The notes below the pieces were generated by a model. It was not told where the DNA came from and did no database searches. It saw only the letters and a program-made list of their open reading frames with translations. Positions 31,695 to 41,715 of a stretch of DNA of 64,000 bases are shown one piece after another (the first letter of the stretch is position 1; every line of letters starts with the position of its first letter). The DNA lies in assembly GCA_019359615.1 (NCBI GenBank), contig JAHHHA010000004.1, positions 235,608 to 299,607 on the forward strand, written 5' to 3'. Origin of the DNA: Cyanosarcina radialis HA8281-LM2 (lineage in GTDB: Bacteria; Cyanobacteriota; Cyanobacteriia; Cyanobacteriales; CCAP-1448). Position numbers and translations under genes: made by a program.

Positions 31695-34600
31695 CTAACC
31701 CTTGGGTAACGTAACGATAAACTCTGTATGGCTGCCTAATTGTGTTTTAACGTCGATCTCTCCTTGGTGTTCTTGAACAATGATATCGTGCCCGATCGAT
31801 AAACCTAAACCAGTTCCTTCGCCAGTGGGCTTGGTGGTGAAAAAGGGATGAAAAATTTTCTCAAGTATTTCTGAAGGGATGCCCGTACCGTTGTCGCGAA
31901 TGCGAATTTGAACGCGCTCGCCCAAATCTTGGGTGCTAACTGCCAGTGTAGGCAAAAAGTCCTTATCGCTAGTTTGTCTTTTTTCATAGGTGGCATCGCA
32001 GGCGTTGTTGATGATGTTGAGAAAGACGCGGCTGAGATCTTGCGAGACGACATTTATCCGCGAGAGGGTGTCGTCGTAGTTGGTGACAACGTTGAGGTAA
32101 AACGATGGATGCTTGGCACGCATCCCGTGATAAGCCAAGTTCACCGCTTCTGCTAGCAAAGCGTTGATGTCTGTTAATTGTCGTTCGCCTGGTTGACTGC
32201 GAGAGTGCATTAGCATCCCCCGAACGATACTATCGGCTCGCTTGCCATGTTCGTTGATTTTCTGGGCGTTATGACTCAAATCTGCAATAATTTCGGCTAT
32301 TGCTTCTCTGTCGTTAGCATCTATTCGCTCTTGATGGCTTTCGATCTCTGCTTGCAGTTCTAGGGCTAAATCCACAGAAAGTTCGGCAAAATTGTTAATA
32401 AAATTTAACGGATTTTTGATTTCGTGAGCGATACCTGCGGCTAAAGCGCCTAAAGAGGCTAACTTTTCTTGGGCAATAATCTGATTTTGGGTAGCTTTGA
32501 GGGTTTCTAAGGTAGTGGCAAGTTGAGCATTTTTCTCTTGGAGTTCTTGGGTTCTCGCTTCTACCTTATTTTCTAAGGTGCGGCTGTAGTTTTCTAGCTG
32601 TTTGTAGAGACGGGAGTTTTCGATCGAAATTGCCGCTTGGGCGGAGAGAATGCTTAAAACTTCGACTCGATCGGGAGTAAATGCCGAAGTGGTGAGATTA
32701 TTTTCTAAATATAAGATGCCGCTGAGTTTGCCTTGATGGAGTAGGGGGGTACAAAGTACCGATTTAGGCTGACAATCGACTATATATGGATCGCGGATGA
32801 ATTTCTCTTCGGCGGTGGCATCGTTTAAAACTACATTTTCTTGAGAACGGATGACATAATTAACGATCGCTACTGGCAGTAAGGTAGTTTGGCGTTCGCT
32901 ATCTATTGAGTCTATAGGTACAGATTCCAAAACGGCAATCTGTTCGCGATCGATATTACCAGCCGCTTCAATCGCCCAGTTGCCAGATTTATTTAGGATC
33001 AAATAGCCTTTTTGGGCCCCAGCGTTCTCGATTACTGTTTTGAGTAATTTCTCTAGTAATTTATCGAGAACGATTTCGCCCGAAATGGTTTGAGAAGCTT
33101 TGAGAATGCTATTTAAATCTAAAGCGCTTGCCATTTGGCGATCGGTATTAGTAGTTGCAGTTATTAAACCGATTCGATCGCGTTCTTTTGGCTCTTGAGT
33201 TAGCAATCGAGGATATTGCCTCTCTAAATCTTGAACCTTAGCTTTTGCACCCCAGCATTGATAGGCATAGCGGGCATCTAGTAGATATTGACGGGCAATT
33301 TGTTCTCGATTTTTTGCTAGATAAAACTTAGCTGTTAGTTCGTAGGCTAGGGCTTCTTCTTGAATATATTCGTTTTCGTGGGCTAGAGCGATCGCGCGAT
33401 CGTAATCTTCTATAGCATGATTATCTTTACCCAATACTCTAGCTCGCTCGGCTGCTACTAAATAAAACTTATGCAAATGATTCATGGGAGCTAGATTTGC
33501 CCATTTTTTCATTTTCTTTTGGTTAGAATCGACTTGCTTTAGTAACTTTTTGTGTTCTGACTTTGAAACTCGATCGAACATTGCTAGCCGCGCCAGAGAA
33601 TCATAAAAGTAGAATAAAGGTACGTATAACGTTCCAGCTATACCAGTTAAATAACCCGAAGCGCGATCGGCAAAACCGATCGCGCGATCGTAATCTTCAA
33701 ATAAATAACCAAGAATTAGTTTATATAAATATAAATTACAAATGGCGGACGCATCGTTAACTTCAAGATGAAATGGCAGACTAATATCTTCGTTATACAC
33801 TTCTCCAATTAAAAAAGCAGGATTTTCAGTTTTTTCCATTAAATTTAATAAATTTTGTCGTAAAATCTTGAGGTAATTTAAGGCTGTTTCTTGCTTGAAT
33901 TGACTGAATGTATCACAATATGTTGCTATTTCTTTTTCAATTACAGATAGTTCTCTACCGACTGAATAAGCACATACATAGTACATGAATGCACTATAGC
34001 AAGCACATTCTACTTCTCCGGTTTCGATCCCCATTCGATAGGTTTCTCGATAAGGATTTAATGTCTCTTTTCCTGGTTCTTTCCAATGTTTAATAAAGCC
34101 ATTAAATATGTGATGTACTCTAACTTTGATATCATCAAGCGATCTGTTTTCTGATAACTTTAACGCTAATTTACCAAATTCATACCCATCTTCGATCTTT
34201 CCTAGTCCACCGCATAAAAGTAAACCATAATTAACATAGACAGCAGCAGATAAATAAGTATTGCCATACTTGACTAACAAGTCAACCATTTTCAAACCCA
34301 TTAGCAAGTATAATTCTGGAGAAGATACATAAGTAGCAACAAGCACTTTCAATAAAATACCCATGGCGGCTTTAATTTCCAAATTCGTCATCTCTGGAAG
34401 TTCGCTTAAATCTTCGATGTGTTTCCCTGCCAAAGCAATTTTAGTTCTAAATAAACTTAGTAAAATCTGCCATTTACTCGGTACTTCTGGAAAATCGATC
34501 CCTAATTGCCTTAGCACCGATATTGCCATTTTTATCGCTGCTTTCGGCTGATTTTGCGACATATAAGCTTGGAGCTTAACTTCATATACTTTTACTTTAT

Positions 34601-37217
34601 CTAGTAGCGTTTTTGCTTGCGATAAAACGATAGTAGCAAGTCTCTCCATTTCAGAAAATTGACTGCATAAATAGGCGGATTCGGTAGCTGAAACTACTAA
34701 ATCTAGCATCAATTCGTATTGCTTTTTCCAGCCATCTTTACCTAATAGTTGAATACCAGTATCGAAATAATTAAATGCTGATTCATAAGCAGCAGAAGCT
34801 AATGCTTTCCTACCTGCTACGAGGTTCAATCGAGCTTGTTCGTCTCGTTCGGATTGAGAATTACATAATTCAATTCCTAAGTTTAATTGATTGACAAGAT
34901 CGAATATTTTTTGCTCGCGCTCCTGAAGTGGAGTATTTTGCAGCAGCAATCGTCCAATTTGTTGGTGAATAGCACTCCTTTTCAGCGATGGAATCAGGGA
35001 GTATGCTGCTTGTTGAATGCGATCGTGAGCAAATTTATAATCACAGGAATCGGGAGTAAGCAGTGAAAAAGCAAAATCATTTATTCCTACATCTGAACTT
35101 TCTATTTGAAAAAGTTTGTAAGCATTACTTAGGGGCAAGATTAGGCCTTCAGCGATCGCTTCCCGTAACAAGCTGGCGGTTTCTCGCATAGGTAGAGATC
35201 GAGCGATCGCTAATGTTTGTAGGTCGAATTGATGACCGATACAAGCCGCTAGCTGCAATATCTGTTGAGTATCTGGCGATCGCTTTTGCATTTTACTCAC
35301 CATCAGATCGACCACATTATCGGTAAATTCTCGCGACTGGATTTGCTGTAAATTCCATTGCCAGCCACCTCGATCTACTTCTCTGTCTCCAGACGATATA
35401 AAGTTAGTAAAATCAAAAGTTAAGAGTTTTTCAGTATATAGCGATTTCAAAAATTCATTGATAAAGAAAGGATTACCGCCAGTTTTAGCTAATACTAATT
35501 CTGCTAAGCCTCTACTCTTTTCTAAAGAACAGTCAAAAGTTTCTGCGATTAACCGATCGACTGTTGGTAAATCTAAAGGAGTCAGATGAATAAAATTAAC
35601 AATCGTTCCCGATTTTTGAATTTCATCTAAAGCTAACATTAAGGGATGAGCGGCACTAACTTCGTTGTCGCGATATGCACCTATAAAAAATAGATATTTA
35701 GTATCTGTTGATGTCATTAGTAGCTGCATCAATTGTAACGAAGCCCCATCTGCCCACTGAAGATCGTCCAAAAAAATTACGAGTGGGTGTTCGGGTCGAG
35801 TAAAAACTTTAATAAACTTTTGAAAAACTAAATTAAAGCGATTTTGAGCTTCAGTTGGTGACAAGACTGGTACTGGAGTTTGCTTACCAATAATTAGCTC
35901 TACTTCTGGAATCACATCAACAATTACTTGGCCGTTGTAACCGATAGAACTTAATATTTTTTCTCGCCATTGCTGAAGCTGAGATTCACTTTCTGTTAGC
36001 AGTTGCTTGACTAACTCTTGAAAAGCCTCAATCGCTGCTGAATAGGGAATATTACGTTGAAATCGATCGAATTTACCTGAAATAAAATAACCGCGTCGTT
36101 GAGTTAAGGGTTGGTAAACCTCTCGCACTAATACTGATTTACCTACTCCAGAATAGCCGGATACTAATATTAGTTCGTTAGGCGATCGCTCCACTTTAGA
36201 AGTAGGCGATATTGAAGACAGTTTTGAATTAATATCTTCTTGTTGCTCTCTACCTGCTTTACTATCTGTATTGGTTAGTCGCTTAAATATCGCTACTAAT
36301 AATTCGATTTCTGCTTCTCTACCATAAAGTTTTTGAGGAATTTGAAATCGCTCTGAAATATCTCGACAAGCTAGCGGAAATGAAGAAATATTATCCTCAC
36401 TTTGTAGTCGATTTAAGCATTGTTCTAGATCGGATTTTATTCCCCAAGCACTTTGATATCTATCTTCAGCATTTTTAGCGAGTAGCTTCATTACCATATC
36501 TGAAACTACTAAGGAAATAGCTGAATTAACTTCATGAGGCGATCGCGGCTGTTTGGCAATATGACAATGTACTAACTCCATGACATCATCAGTTGGAAAA
36601 GGTAGGCAATTAGTCAATAATTCATAAAAAGTTACGCCCAATGAATAGAAATCGGTTCGATAATCTAGAGCGCGATTCATTCTACCAGTTTGCTCTGGAG
36701 AAATATAAGCTAGCGTTCCTTCAATAACGTTGGGGTTAGTAATAGTAGTGTTTTCGCGAGGTAATATACTCGCAATCCCAAAATCGATAATTTTTACTTG
36801 CTGGGTGTTAGGGTTGAAAATAATGTTAGATGGATTAATATCTTTATGAATAATATTAGCAGCATGAATTCGACCTAAACCATCAGTAATTTGAATTGCG
36901 ATCGACAAAAAGTCTTCCAGCGTCAACTGGCGACTCTTCATCAAGATATTTAAAGATTGTCCTCCTACATCTTCTAAAATAATTACTAGCGTTCTTTGAT
37001 ATTTTTCTAAACTGTAAGCCTGGATGATACCAGGTAGATTTAAAGTGCGAACGATTTCGTATTCCTGTTTGTATCTAATCAGTTCTTCTGGACTGGGATA
37101 CTCGGTTTTTAAAACTTTGAGGATTACGGGTTGTTTATCTGAGTCTCTAATACCTCGATAAACTAGCGAATTGGCGCTTTCATAAATTTGAGTGATAACG
37201 GTTATTCCAGGAATCAT
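31695..37217 (-). CDS. Giant hybrid: Ser/Thr kinase, AAA ATPase, GAF and histidine kinase
   Basis: 1840 residues. (1) Hanks-type kinase about 1-270: Lys34 in VILKVLK, HKDINPSN catalytic loop, IIDFGIAS. (2) AAA/STAND ATPase about 300-650: Walker A SGYSGVGKS near 348, Walker B LVIFLDDLQWAD near 480. (3) Long helical, TPR-like segment about 750-1370. (4) GAF about 1378-1530. (5) Coiled coil, then HisKA with phospho-His in GIAHEIKNPLNF near 1596 and HATPase with NIINNACDA, DNGTGIP and GEGTGLGLSI. This architecture is common in filamentous cyanobacteria and other signalling-rich bacteria. The catalytic loop has Lys in place of the usual Arg, as in many of these hybrids. Likely partner: the REC-PAS-GGDEF protein downstream. 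Confidence 0.93.
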   Translation of the reverse strand: MIPGITVITQIYESANSLVYRGIRDSDKQPVILKVLKTEYPSPEELIRYKQEYEIVRTLNLPGIIQAYSLEKYQRTLVIILEDVGGQSLNILMKSRQLTLEDFLSIAIQITDGLGRIHAANIIHKDINPSNIIFNPNTQQVKIIDFGIASILPRENTTITNPNVIEGTLAYISPEQTGRMNRALDYRTDFYSLGVTFYELLTNCLPFPTDDVMELVHCHIAKQPRSPHEVNSAISLVVSDMVMKLLAKNAEDRYQSAWGIKSDLEQCLNRLQSEDNISSFPLACRDISERFQIPQKLYGREAEIELLVAIFKRLTNTDSKAGREQQEDINSKLSSISPTSKVERSPNELILVSGYSGVGKSVLVREVYQPLTQRRGYFISGKFDRFQRNIPYSAAIEAFQELVKQLLTESESQLQQWREKILSSIGYNGQVIVDVIPEVELIIGKQTPVPVLSPTEAQNRFNLVFQKFIKVFTRPEHPLVIFLDDLQWADGASLQLMQLLMTSTDTKYLFFIGAYRDNEVSAAHPLMLALDEIQKSGTIVNFIHLTPLDLPTVDRLIAETFDCSLEKSRGLAELVLAKTGGNPFFINEFLKSLYTEKLLTFDFTNFISSGDREVDRGGWQWNLQQIQSREFTDNVVDLMVSKMQKRSPDTQQILQLAACIGHQFDLQTLAIARSLPMRETASLLREAIAEGLILPLSNAYKLFQIESSDVGINDFAFSLLTPDSCDYKFAHDRIQQAAYSLIPSLKRSAIHQQIGRLLLQNTPLQEREQKIFDLVNQLNLGIELCNSQSERDEQARLNLVAGRKALASAAYESAFNYFDTGIQLLGKDGWKKQYELMLDLVVSATESAYLCSQFSEMERLATIVLSQAKTLLDKVKVYEVKLQAYMSQNQPKAAIKMAISVLRQLGIDFPEVPSKWQILLSLFRTKIALAGKHIEDLSELPEMTNLEIKAAMGILLKVLVATYVSSPELYLLMGLKMVDLLVKYGNTYLSAAVYVNYGLLLCGGLGKIEDGYEFGKLALKLSENRSLDDIKVRVHHIFNGFIKHWKEPGKETLNPYRETYRMGIETGEVECACYSAFMYYVCAYSVGRELSVIEKEIATYCDTFSQFKQETALNYLKILRQNLLNLMEKTENPAFLIGEVYNEDISLPFHLEVNDASAICNLYLYKLILGYLFEDYDRAIGFADRASGYLTGIAGTLYVPLFYFYDSLARLAMFDRVSKSEHKKLLKQVDSNQKKMKKWANLAPMNHLHKFYLVAAERARVLGKDNHAIEDYDRAIALAHENEYIQEEALAYELTAKFYLAKNREQIARQYLLDARYAYQCWGAKAKVQDLERQYPRLLTQEPKERDRIGLITATTNTDRQMASALDLNSILKASQTISGEIVLDKLLEKLLKTVIENAGAQKGYLILNKSGNWAIEAAGNIDREQIAVLESVPIDSIDSERQTTLLPVAIVNYVIRSQENVVLNDATAEEKFIRDPYIVDCQPKSVLCTPLLHQGKLSGILYLENNLTTSAFTPDRVEVLSILSAQAAISIENSRLYKQLENYSRTLENKVEARTQELQEKNAQLATTLETLKATQNQIIAQEKLASLGALAAGIAHEIKNPLNFINNFAELSVDLALELQAEIESHQERIDANDREAIAEIIADLSHNAQKINEHGKRADSIVRGMLMHSRSQPGERQLTDINALLAEAVNLAYHGMRAKHPSFYLNVVTNYDDTLSRINVVSQDLSRVFLNIINNACDATYEKRQTSDKDFLPTLAVSTQDLGERVQIRIRDNGTGIPSEILEKIFHPFFTTKPTGEGTGLGLSIGHDIIVQEHQGEIDVKTQLGSHTEFIVTLPKG

Positions 37218-37320
37218 GACTATGATTTCTTTGGATTATTTGATTGACTATGATTTCGATCGACTATGATTTAGCTTGAGCAATATTAAGATGACACAAC
37301 TATCTCATCATAGCTTTCAT

Positions 37321-37737
37321 TCAATCATTAAAATCATAGTTAGATTTTCTTTTCGGTTTCATTACTCTTTTAAACTGCAAGCTGGGGTTGCCAAAATTAA
37401 TTAGCAATCCAATATCTAAACCAGAGGCTTCCAGGTAATTAATTGCTTGTGCTAGATGAGCGTCTTCCTGCTGGATAACTGCTTTGATTTCTAGCATGAC
37501 TTTGCCTTCAACGAAAAAATCGACCCGTCTGGTTCCGATTTGCTCTCCTTTATAAAAAATGGGGATTTCATGTTCTCTCAAAAATGATAAACCTTGCAAT
37601 GTCATTTCTTTTGCTAAGGCCCGTTGATAAATTACTTCTTGAAAACCATTGCCTAGAACACTGTGAACTTCCATGGCACAACCGATAATCTTGCCTGTTA
37701 GTTCGCTTTTAGGATATTGAGGATTAATGAAAGACAT
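37321..37737 (-). CDS. GxxExxY family protein (PD-(D/E)XK-like)
   Basis: 138 residues. The name-giving motif is GFQEVIY. A nuclease-like core follows: RRVDFFVEGKVMLEIKAV has the D...E-x-K pattern of PD-(D/E)XK enzymes, then LAQAINYLEASGLDIGLLINFG. The family is of unknown function, scattered and frequently transferred. The gene is flanked on both sides by ACTATGATTT direct repeats, which hints at a mobile or recently acquired unit. Confidence 0.87.
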   Translation of the reverse strand: MSFINPQYPKSELTGKIIGCAMEVHSVLGNGFQEVIYQRALAKEMTLQGLSFLREHEIPIFYKGEQIGTRRVDFFVEGKVMLEIKAVIQQEDAHLAQAINYLEASGLDIGLLINFGNPSLQFKRVMKPKRKSNYDFND

Positions 37738-37870
37738 GACTGCAATTTGAATGATGAAACGAGGACTATGATTTGAATGATGAAATGAAAACTATGATTG
37801 GATGGTTAAATAATTATATCATCAAAATTAAGTCAAGAGAAAAATCATAGCTAATCAATAAATCAAATCA
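37738..37870. repeat. ACTATGATTTGAATGATGAAA repeats flanking the GxxExxY gene
   Basis: Upstream of the GxxExxY start are at least three copies of TATGATTTGAATGATGAAA or shortened forms; downstream, 37217-37275 carries three ACTATGATTT copies. AT-rich and unlike the surrounding GC-rich repeats. Confidence 0.7.
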
Positions 37871-37871
37871 A

Positions 37872-38294
37872 TCATAGTAACTGTCGCCCTATAATAACTC
37901 CCAGTTGAACGCAAATTATTCCTAAAATAGCACTGCCTGCCCAATAAAAAACTGTAGAAATTGCATAACTAATTGACTCTGGACGCGATAGGCTAACGCG
38001 CAACAAAATTAGACTATCTAATCCGTAGGTGGAAAAAGTAGTATAAGCACCCAAAAAACCAGTTGTTAACATCAATACCACCTCCGGTGGAATTTTCACC
38101 AAGCGATCGCTCACTAAGGTCACAAAAAAGCCCATTGCCAGACAACCCGTAAGGTTGATAAAAAAAGTGCCGTAAGGAAAACTCGTACCGAAGCGTTGAG
38201 CGAACCATAAAGTTAGGTAGTAACGACTTAAAGCACCTGCGATCGCACCAAAACTAATGGCGATCGGATAACGAATTAGAGGATCTTTTAGCAT
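37872..38294 (-). CDS. crcB: Fluoride channel CrcB/Fluc
   Basis: 140 residues with four hydrophobic helices. The family motifs are clear: [26 protein letters not shown] (conserved Asn) and [14 protein letters not shown] (Thr/Phe-box lining the pore). Dual-topology dimers export fluoride. A full fluoride riboswitch was looked for upstream and not found. Divergent from htpX with about 140 bp between starts. Confidence 0.93.
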   Translation of the reverse strand: MLKDPLIRYPIAISFGAIAGALSRYYLTLWFAQRFGTSFPYGTFFINLTGCLAMGFFVTLVSDRLVKIPPEVVLMLTTGFLGAYTTFSTYGLDSLILLRVSLSRPESISYAISTVFYWAGSAILGIICVQLGVIIGRQLL

Positions 38295-38436
38295 CTTGGC
38301 TTTAAAAAAGTATGAAGTTTAAACTCTGAACCATCCACCGAATAGTTAGATTAGAAGTAGAAACACAAATTTAGCTTTGACAATACAAACGATCGCTTAC
38401 GTCAATTAAAAACCCATTTTGAGCAGGATCGACATT

Positions 38437-39315
38437 ATGAATCAGTTTAAGACTGTTGCTCTCCTCGGTTTGTTAAGCGCCTTACTAATTACCATCAGCT
38501 ACTACCTCATCGGTGGTTCTACAGGGATATTGGTAGGAGTGGCAATAGCCGCCGTGACGAACATTGGTTCTTGGTATTACTCGGATAAGATTGCCCTAGC
38601 AGCTTATCGCGCTCAGCCGATCGATCCCAGTCAAGCACCTGGCCTTTACAACATGGTAGAACGTCTCTGCCAGCGGGCTAATTTGCCGATGCCAGCACTT
38701 TACATCGTCCCCAGCGCTGGGGCTAATGCTTTTGCCACCGGGCGCGATCCGCAGCACGCCGCCGTAGCGGTGACAGAGGGGATAGTCCAACTATTGCCAG
38801 AAGATGAATTAGAAGGCGTAATCGCTCACGAACTCAGTCACGTCCGCAATCGCGATACTTTAACTCAAGCGGTAGCTGCAACTATTGCTGGGGCGATCTC
38901 TTTCTTGGCGCAGATGATGAGTTACAGCCTGTGGTGGGGCGGCGGTTCCCGAAATAGCGATCGCTCTGCTAACCCTCTGGGCTTGCTCTTGACTATTACC
39001 CTAGCCCCTCTAGCAGCCTCGGTAATTCAAATGGGGATCTCGCGCACGCGAGAATTTGCTGCTGATGCTGGTGCGGCTAAACTGACTGGCAATCCTCGCG
39101 CCTTAGCTAGCGCCCTCCAGCGGCTAGAAAACACTGCCAAACAAATCCCCATGGGGAGCAACCCAGCTTTTGAACCCCTGTTAATTGTCAATCCGTTTTC
39201 TCGGCAGTTTATGAGTAGCTTGTTTTCGACTCATCCTCCCACAGCCGCTAGAATCGAGCGACTGCTCGAATTGGAAGGAGAACTGGGCGGACAAACTCCC
39301 AATTTGCTCGTTTAA
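38437..39315 (+). CDS. htpX: M48 family metalloprotease HtpX
   Basis: 292 residues from ATG 38437 (MNQFKTVALLGLL); a TTG at 38419 in frame is less likely, and AGGA lies 9 bases before the ATG. Two N-terminal membrane segments, then the zinc motif IAHELSHVRNRD and the third ligand in REFAADAGA. HtpX degrades misfolded membrane proteins at the cytoplasmic face with FtsH. Further hydrophobic segments at about 145-200 (ATIAGAISFLAQMM, LLLTITLAPLAASVI) match the family. Confidence 0.94.
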   Translation: MNQFKTVALLGLLSALLITISYYLIGGSTGILVGVAIAAVTNIGSWYYSDKIALAAYRAQPIDPSQAPGLYNMVERLCQRANLPMPALYIVPSAGANAFATGRDPQHAAVAVTEGIVQLLPEDELEGVIAHELSHVRNRDTLTQAVAATIAGAISFLAQMMSYSLWWGGGSRNSDRSANPLGLLLTITLAPLAASVIQMGISRTREFAADAGAAKLTGNPRALASALQRLENTAKQIPMGSNPAFEPLLIVNPFSRQFMSSLFSTHPPTAARIERLLELEGELGGQTPNLLV

Positions 39316-39401
39316 AATCCTTGGAGGAAGAGGGCAGAGAGGGGAGATAATTTAACTGTCTCCTGCCTTCTAAACTCGTAAACTTCTAAACTCGTAAACT
39401 T

Positions 39402-40139
39402 CTAAACTCCTAAACTTCTAAACTCCTGAACTCCTGAACTCCTGTTGGCGCAGCCTGCGCTCGGCGCATACTCCTGCCCCTTCTCTTTGCCCAGCAATTG
39501 CACTTGCAAGCTAGCGATTGCTTCCCTGAGTTGCTTGGGTTCATCAATCAAAAAATCTGGCTCGTGCTGGGCTAGTATTTCCTTAGAATTGAATCCCCAA
39601 CTGACAGCAATAACTTTAATATTACTTCTTTTAGCTGCCTCTATATCTCTAATTTCATCCCCTACATATATAGCTTGTTCTAGGCGTAAATTTTGTTGTC
39701 TTAAAAACTTATTAATTATTCTATTTTTGCCAAAAAGCGTAGTGCCAGAACTCAAAAAACTAAACAAATACTTGAGATTATTACTACTTAAAAAAGCTTC
39801 TACATTTTCGGCTGAATTAGAGGTAATAATTCCTAACTGATATCCTTGCTCGTGAAGATCTATTAAAACTTCTTTAATGCCGTCGATCGGCTTTAGAAGG
39901 TGAATCTCTTGATTTAATTCTCTTTTAACTTTTTTAATAATAAACGGTAGCTGAAATATTGATACCCCAGAAGATTGCACGATATGACTGGCAGTTGAAT
40001 TTCTAAATTCAGCAATCTTTTCTGGACTCGCAGGCAAATAACCAAACTCGGTTGCTAAGCGATTGATTATCTTAGCTAGAGTATCAAATGTATTGGCGAT
40101 CGTGCCATCAAAATCAAAAATAATTACTTTCAGCTTCAT
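39402..40139 (-). CDS. HAD-family phosphatase (phosphoglycolate phosphatase-like)
   Basis: 245 residues. Motif I FDFDGTIANT with nucleophile Asp, motif II IITSNS, motif III Lys in the FGKNRIINK region, motif IV YVGDEIRDIEAAKRSN. Cap of the phosphoglycolate-phosphatase type between motifs I and II. The substrate is not certain. The last ~25 residues (from about GQEYAPSAGCANRSSG) are encoded by dispersed repeats (GGCGCAGCCTGCGCTCGGCG and ACTCCTGA units), so the original stop codon was probably lost when repeat DNA was inserted. Confidence 0.88.
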   Translation of the reverse strand: MKLKVIIFDFDGTIANTFDTLAKIINRLATEFGYLPASPEKIAEFRNSTASHIVQSSGVSIFQLPFIIKKVKRELNQEIHLLKPIDGIKEVLIDLHEQGYQLGIITSNSAENVEAFLSSNNLKYLFSFLSSGTTLFGKNRIINKFLRQQNLRLEQAIYVGDEIRDIEAAKRSNIKVIAVSWGFNSKEILAQHEPDFLIDEPKQLREAIASLQVQLLGKEKGQEYAPSAGCANRSSGVQEFRSLGV

Positions 40140-40151
40140 CGGTTTATTTAA

Positions 40152-40182
40152 AAGTCAGTTGTCAATTGTCAGTTGTCAGTTG
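40152..40182. repeat. GTCAGTTGTCAATT tandem repeats
   Basis: Four units of CAGTTGT/CAATTGT at the end of queG, reaching into its last codons. Confidence 0.6.
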
Positions 40183-41150
40183 TTATTAGTTATTTTTGAA
40201 TCTAAAATTCTGTGGTTTTCATAATTCATCAGGTTCGCTTTGGCATTTCGTCGTAGCATCGGTGGTTTAATCCGTCTGAGGGCTGAGGCCCGAAACCGTC
40301 GATCCCATTCATCATCTGAAATTTCGGCTAAATCGGCGATCGCGGGGGCTAGATTTTCTTGGTAAGGTTGAAACTCTGCGACATCAGTGGCAACGGCAAA
40401 GCGTTGGTTCCAAGGACAGACATCCTGACAGATATCGCAACCAGCTACCCATCCTTCCAGGCCAGAAGCGATCGCTTCTGGTAAAGTTTCCTCCCGATTC
40501 TCGATGGTGTGGTAAGCCAGACATCGATTAGCGTCTACCACGAACGGTAGGGCGATGGCCCCAGTCGGACACGCCTCGATGCAGCGGGTGCAACTACCGC
40601 AATGCGGCAAATGAGGGAGATCTGGTGTCAATTCGAGGTTAGTTAGCACTTCCCCTAAAAACACCCAAGAACCATATTCTCTGGTAATAAGATTACCATT
40701 TTTAGCGATCCAACCGATCCCGGCCCGCTGCGCCCAAACTTTATCTGATATCGGCCCCGTATCGGCATAATAACGAGTTTGAATGCCCTCTTGTTGGGAT
40801 TGCAGCCAATCGGATAGTTTTTTCAGTTTTTTGTGCAAAACCTTGTGATAATCTCGTCCCCAGGCGTAACGAGAAATTTTAGCGTATTCTCGGCCTGTCG
40901 GTCTTTGGTGTGAAGTGTAATAATTAAGCGCCACACAAATTACCGATCGCACCTCCGGCATAATTAAGCGCATATCTTGCCGCTTGGCCTCTGTCATCCA
41001 CCCCATATCGGCGTGATACCCTAGATCCAGCCACGCGCTCAACCGTCGTGCGGCTAATTCTTCAGCCTTGACATCTAAATTAGCGATTCCCACTTTATGG
41101 AAACCTAAATCTAAGGCTTTCTGCTTCACTTGACTGCTAGCGATCGACAT
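40176..41150 (-). CDS. queG: Epoxyqueuosine reductase
   Basis: 324 residues. Reduces epoxyqueuosine to queuosine in tRNA anticodons, using cobalamin and two [4Fe-4S] clusters. Landmarks: GYHADMGWM, VRSVICVALNYY, the B12-site region YADTGPISDKVWAQRAGIGW, and the cluster cysteines CGSCTRCIEACPTGAI and GCDICQDVCPWN. The last residues NNN after ENHRILDSKI are repeat-derived. queF, another enzyme of the pathway, lies at 55640 in the same window but is not linked. Confidence 0.96.
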   Translation of the reverse strand: MSIASSQVKQKALDLGFHKVGIANLDVKAEELAARRLSAWLDLGYHADMGWMTEAKRQDMRLIMPEVRSVICVALNYYTSHQRPTGREYAKISRYAWGRDYHKVLHKKLKKLSDWLQSQQEGIQTRYYADTGPISDKVWAQRAGIGWIAKNGNLITREYGSWVFLGEVLTNLELTPDLPHLPHCGSCTRCIEACPTGAIALPFVVDANRCLAYHTIENREETLPEAIASGLEGWVAGCDICQDVCPWNQRFAVATDVAEFQPYQENLAPAIADLAEISDDEWDRRFRASALRRIKPPMLRRNAKANLMNYENHRILDSKITNNN

Positions 41151-41426
41151 GAAAGGAATACAGAATACAGAATACAGAAGTTCAGAAGTTCAGAATCACC
41201 CTATCTATGAAGCAATGGGTTTTAACAGGGATTTTTGAGCATTGCACTCATCAAGAGTGAGACTTTTAACCCACGTTCGCCCGCTATTCATACAAAAGGT
41301 TACAAACTTCTTCGCCGTAAATATTAACATTGTAGCTGGCGTGTAATTAATGAAACTGTAAGTATTTATGCTAATTGCTAATATACCTTTGTTCCTAATT
41401 CTAAACTTCTAAACTGCCAAACTTCT
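41151..41426. other. Intergenic region with AGAATAC and AGAAGTTC repeats
   Basis: Short tandem repeats at 41161-41197, then AT-rich sequence with no recognised motif up to the next gene. Confidence 0.5.
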
Positions 41427-41690
41427 ATGATCGATGCTTTTGCTCCCATACCTCCTGAATGGACCTCTACAGCTATTCACGCTCAAGAATTCTGCTGTCC
41501 CAAGTGTCGGGCGACGAGTGCCGAGTCCGAACGAGTTTGGCTGAATCGAAGATCGCCAGTTGTTAATGAAGATAATCGGCGCAAATGGCAGGAGTTTTAC
41601 CAGTGTCATTGTACCTGCGCTTGGTGGGCTTGGAGCACCGATCGCCAAAATACAAATAAATTCATTACCGATCTCGATCGAACGGATTAG
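41427..41690 (+). CDS. Conserved cyanobacterial zinc-ribbon-like protein
   Basis: 87 residues. A Cys-x-x-Cys pair (CCPKC) near residue 24 and a second Cys-x-Cys pair (CHC followed by TCAWWAWS) near residue 61 suggest a bound zinc. The sequence VWLNRRSPVVNEDNRRKWQEF is typical of a short protein family found in many cyanobacteria. Function unknown. Confidence 0.75.
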   Translation: MIDAFAPIPPEWTSTAIHAQEFCCPKCRATSAESERVWLNRRSPVVNEDNRRKWQEFYQCHCTCAWWAWSTDRQNTNKFITDLDRTD

Positions 41691-41715
41691 CCATCGATAA
41701 TTGTCTGATAACGCC

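Noticed and set aside
38295..38418. Fluoride riboswitch before crcB
   Set aside because: A GGTGGATGG similar to part of the motif occurs, but no matching closing strands or conserved downstream segment were found.
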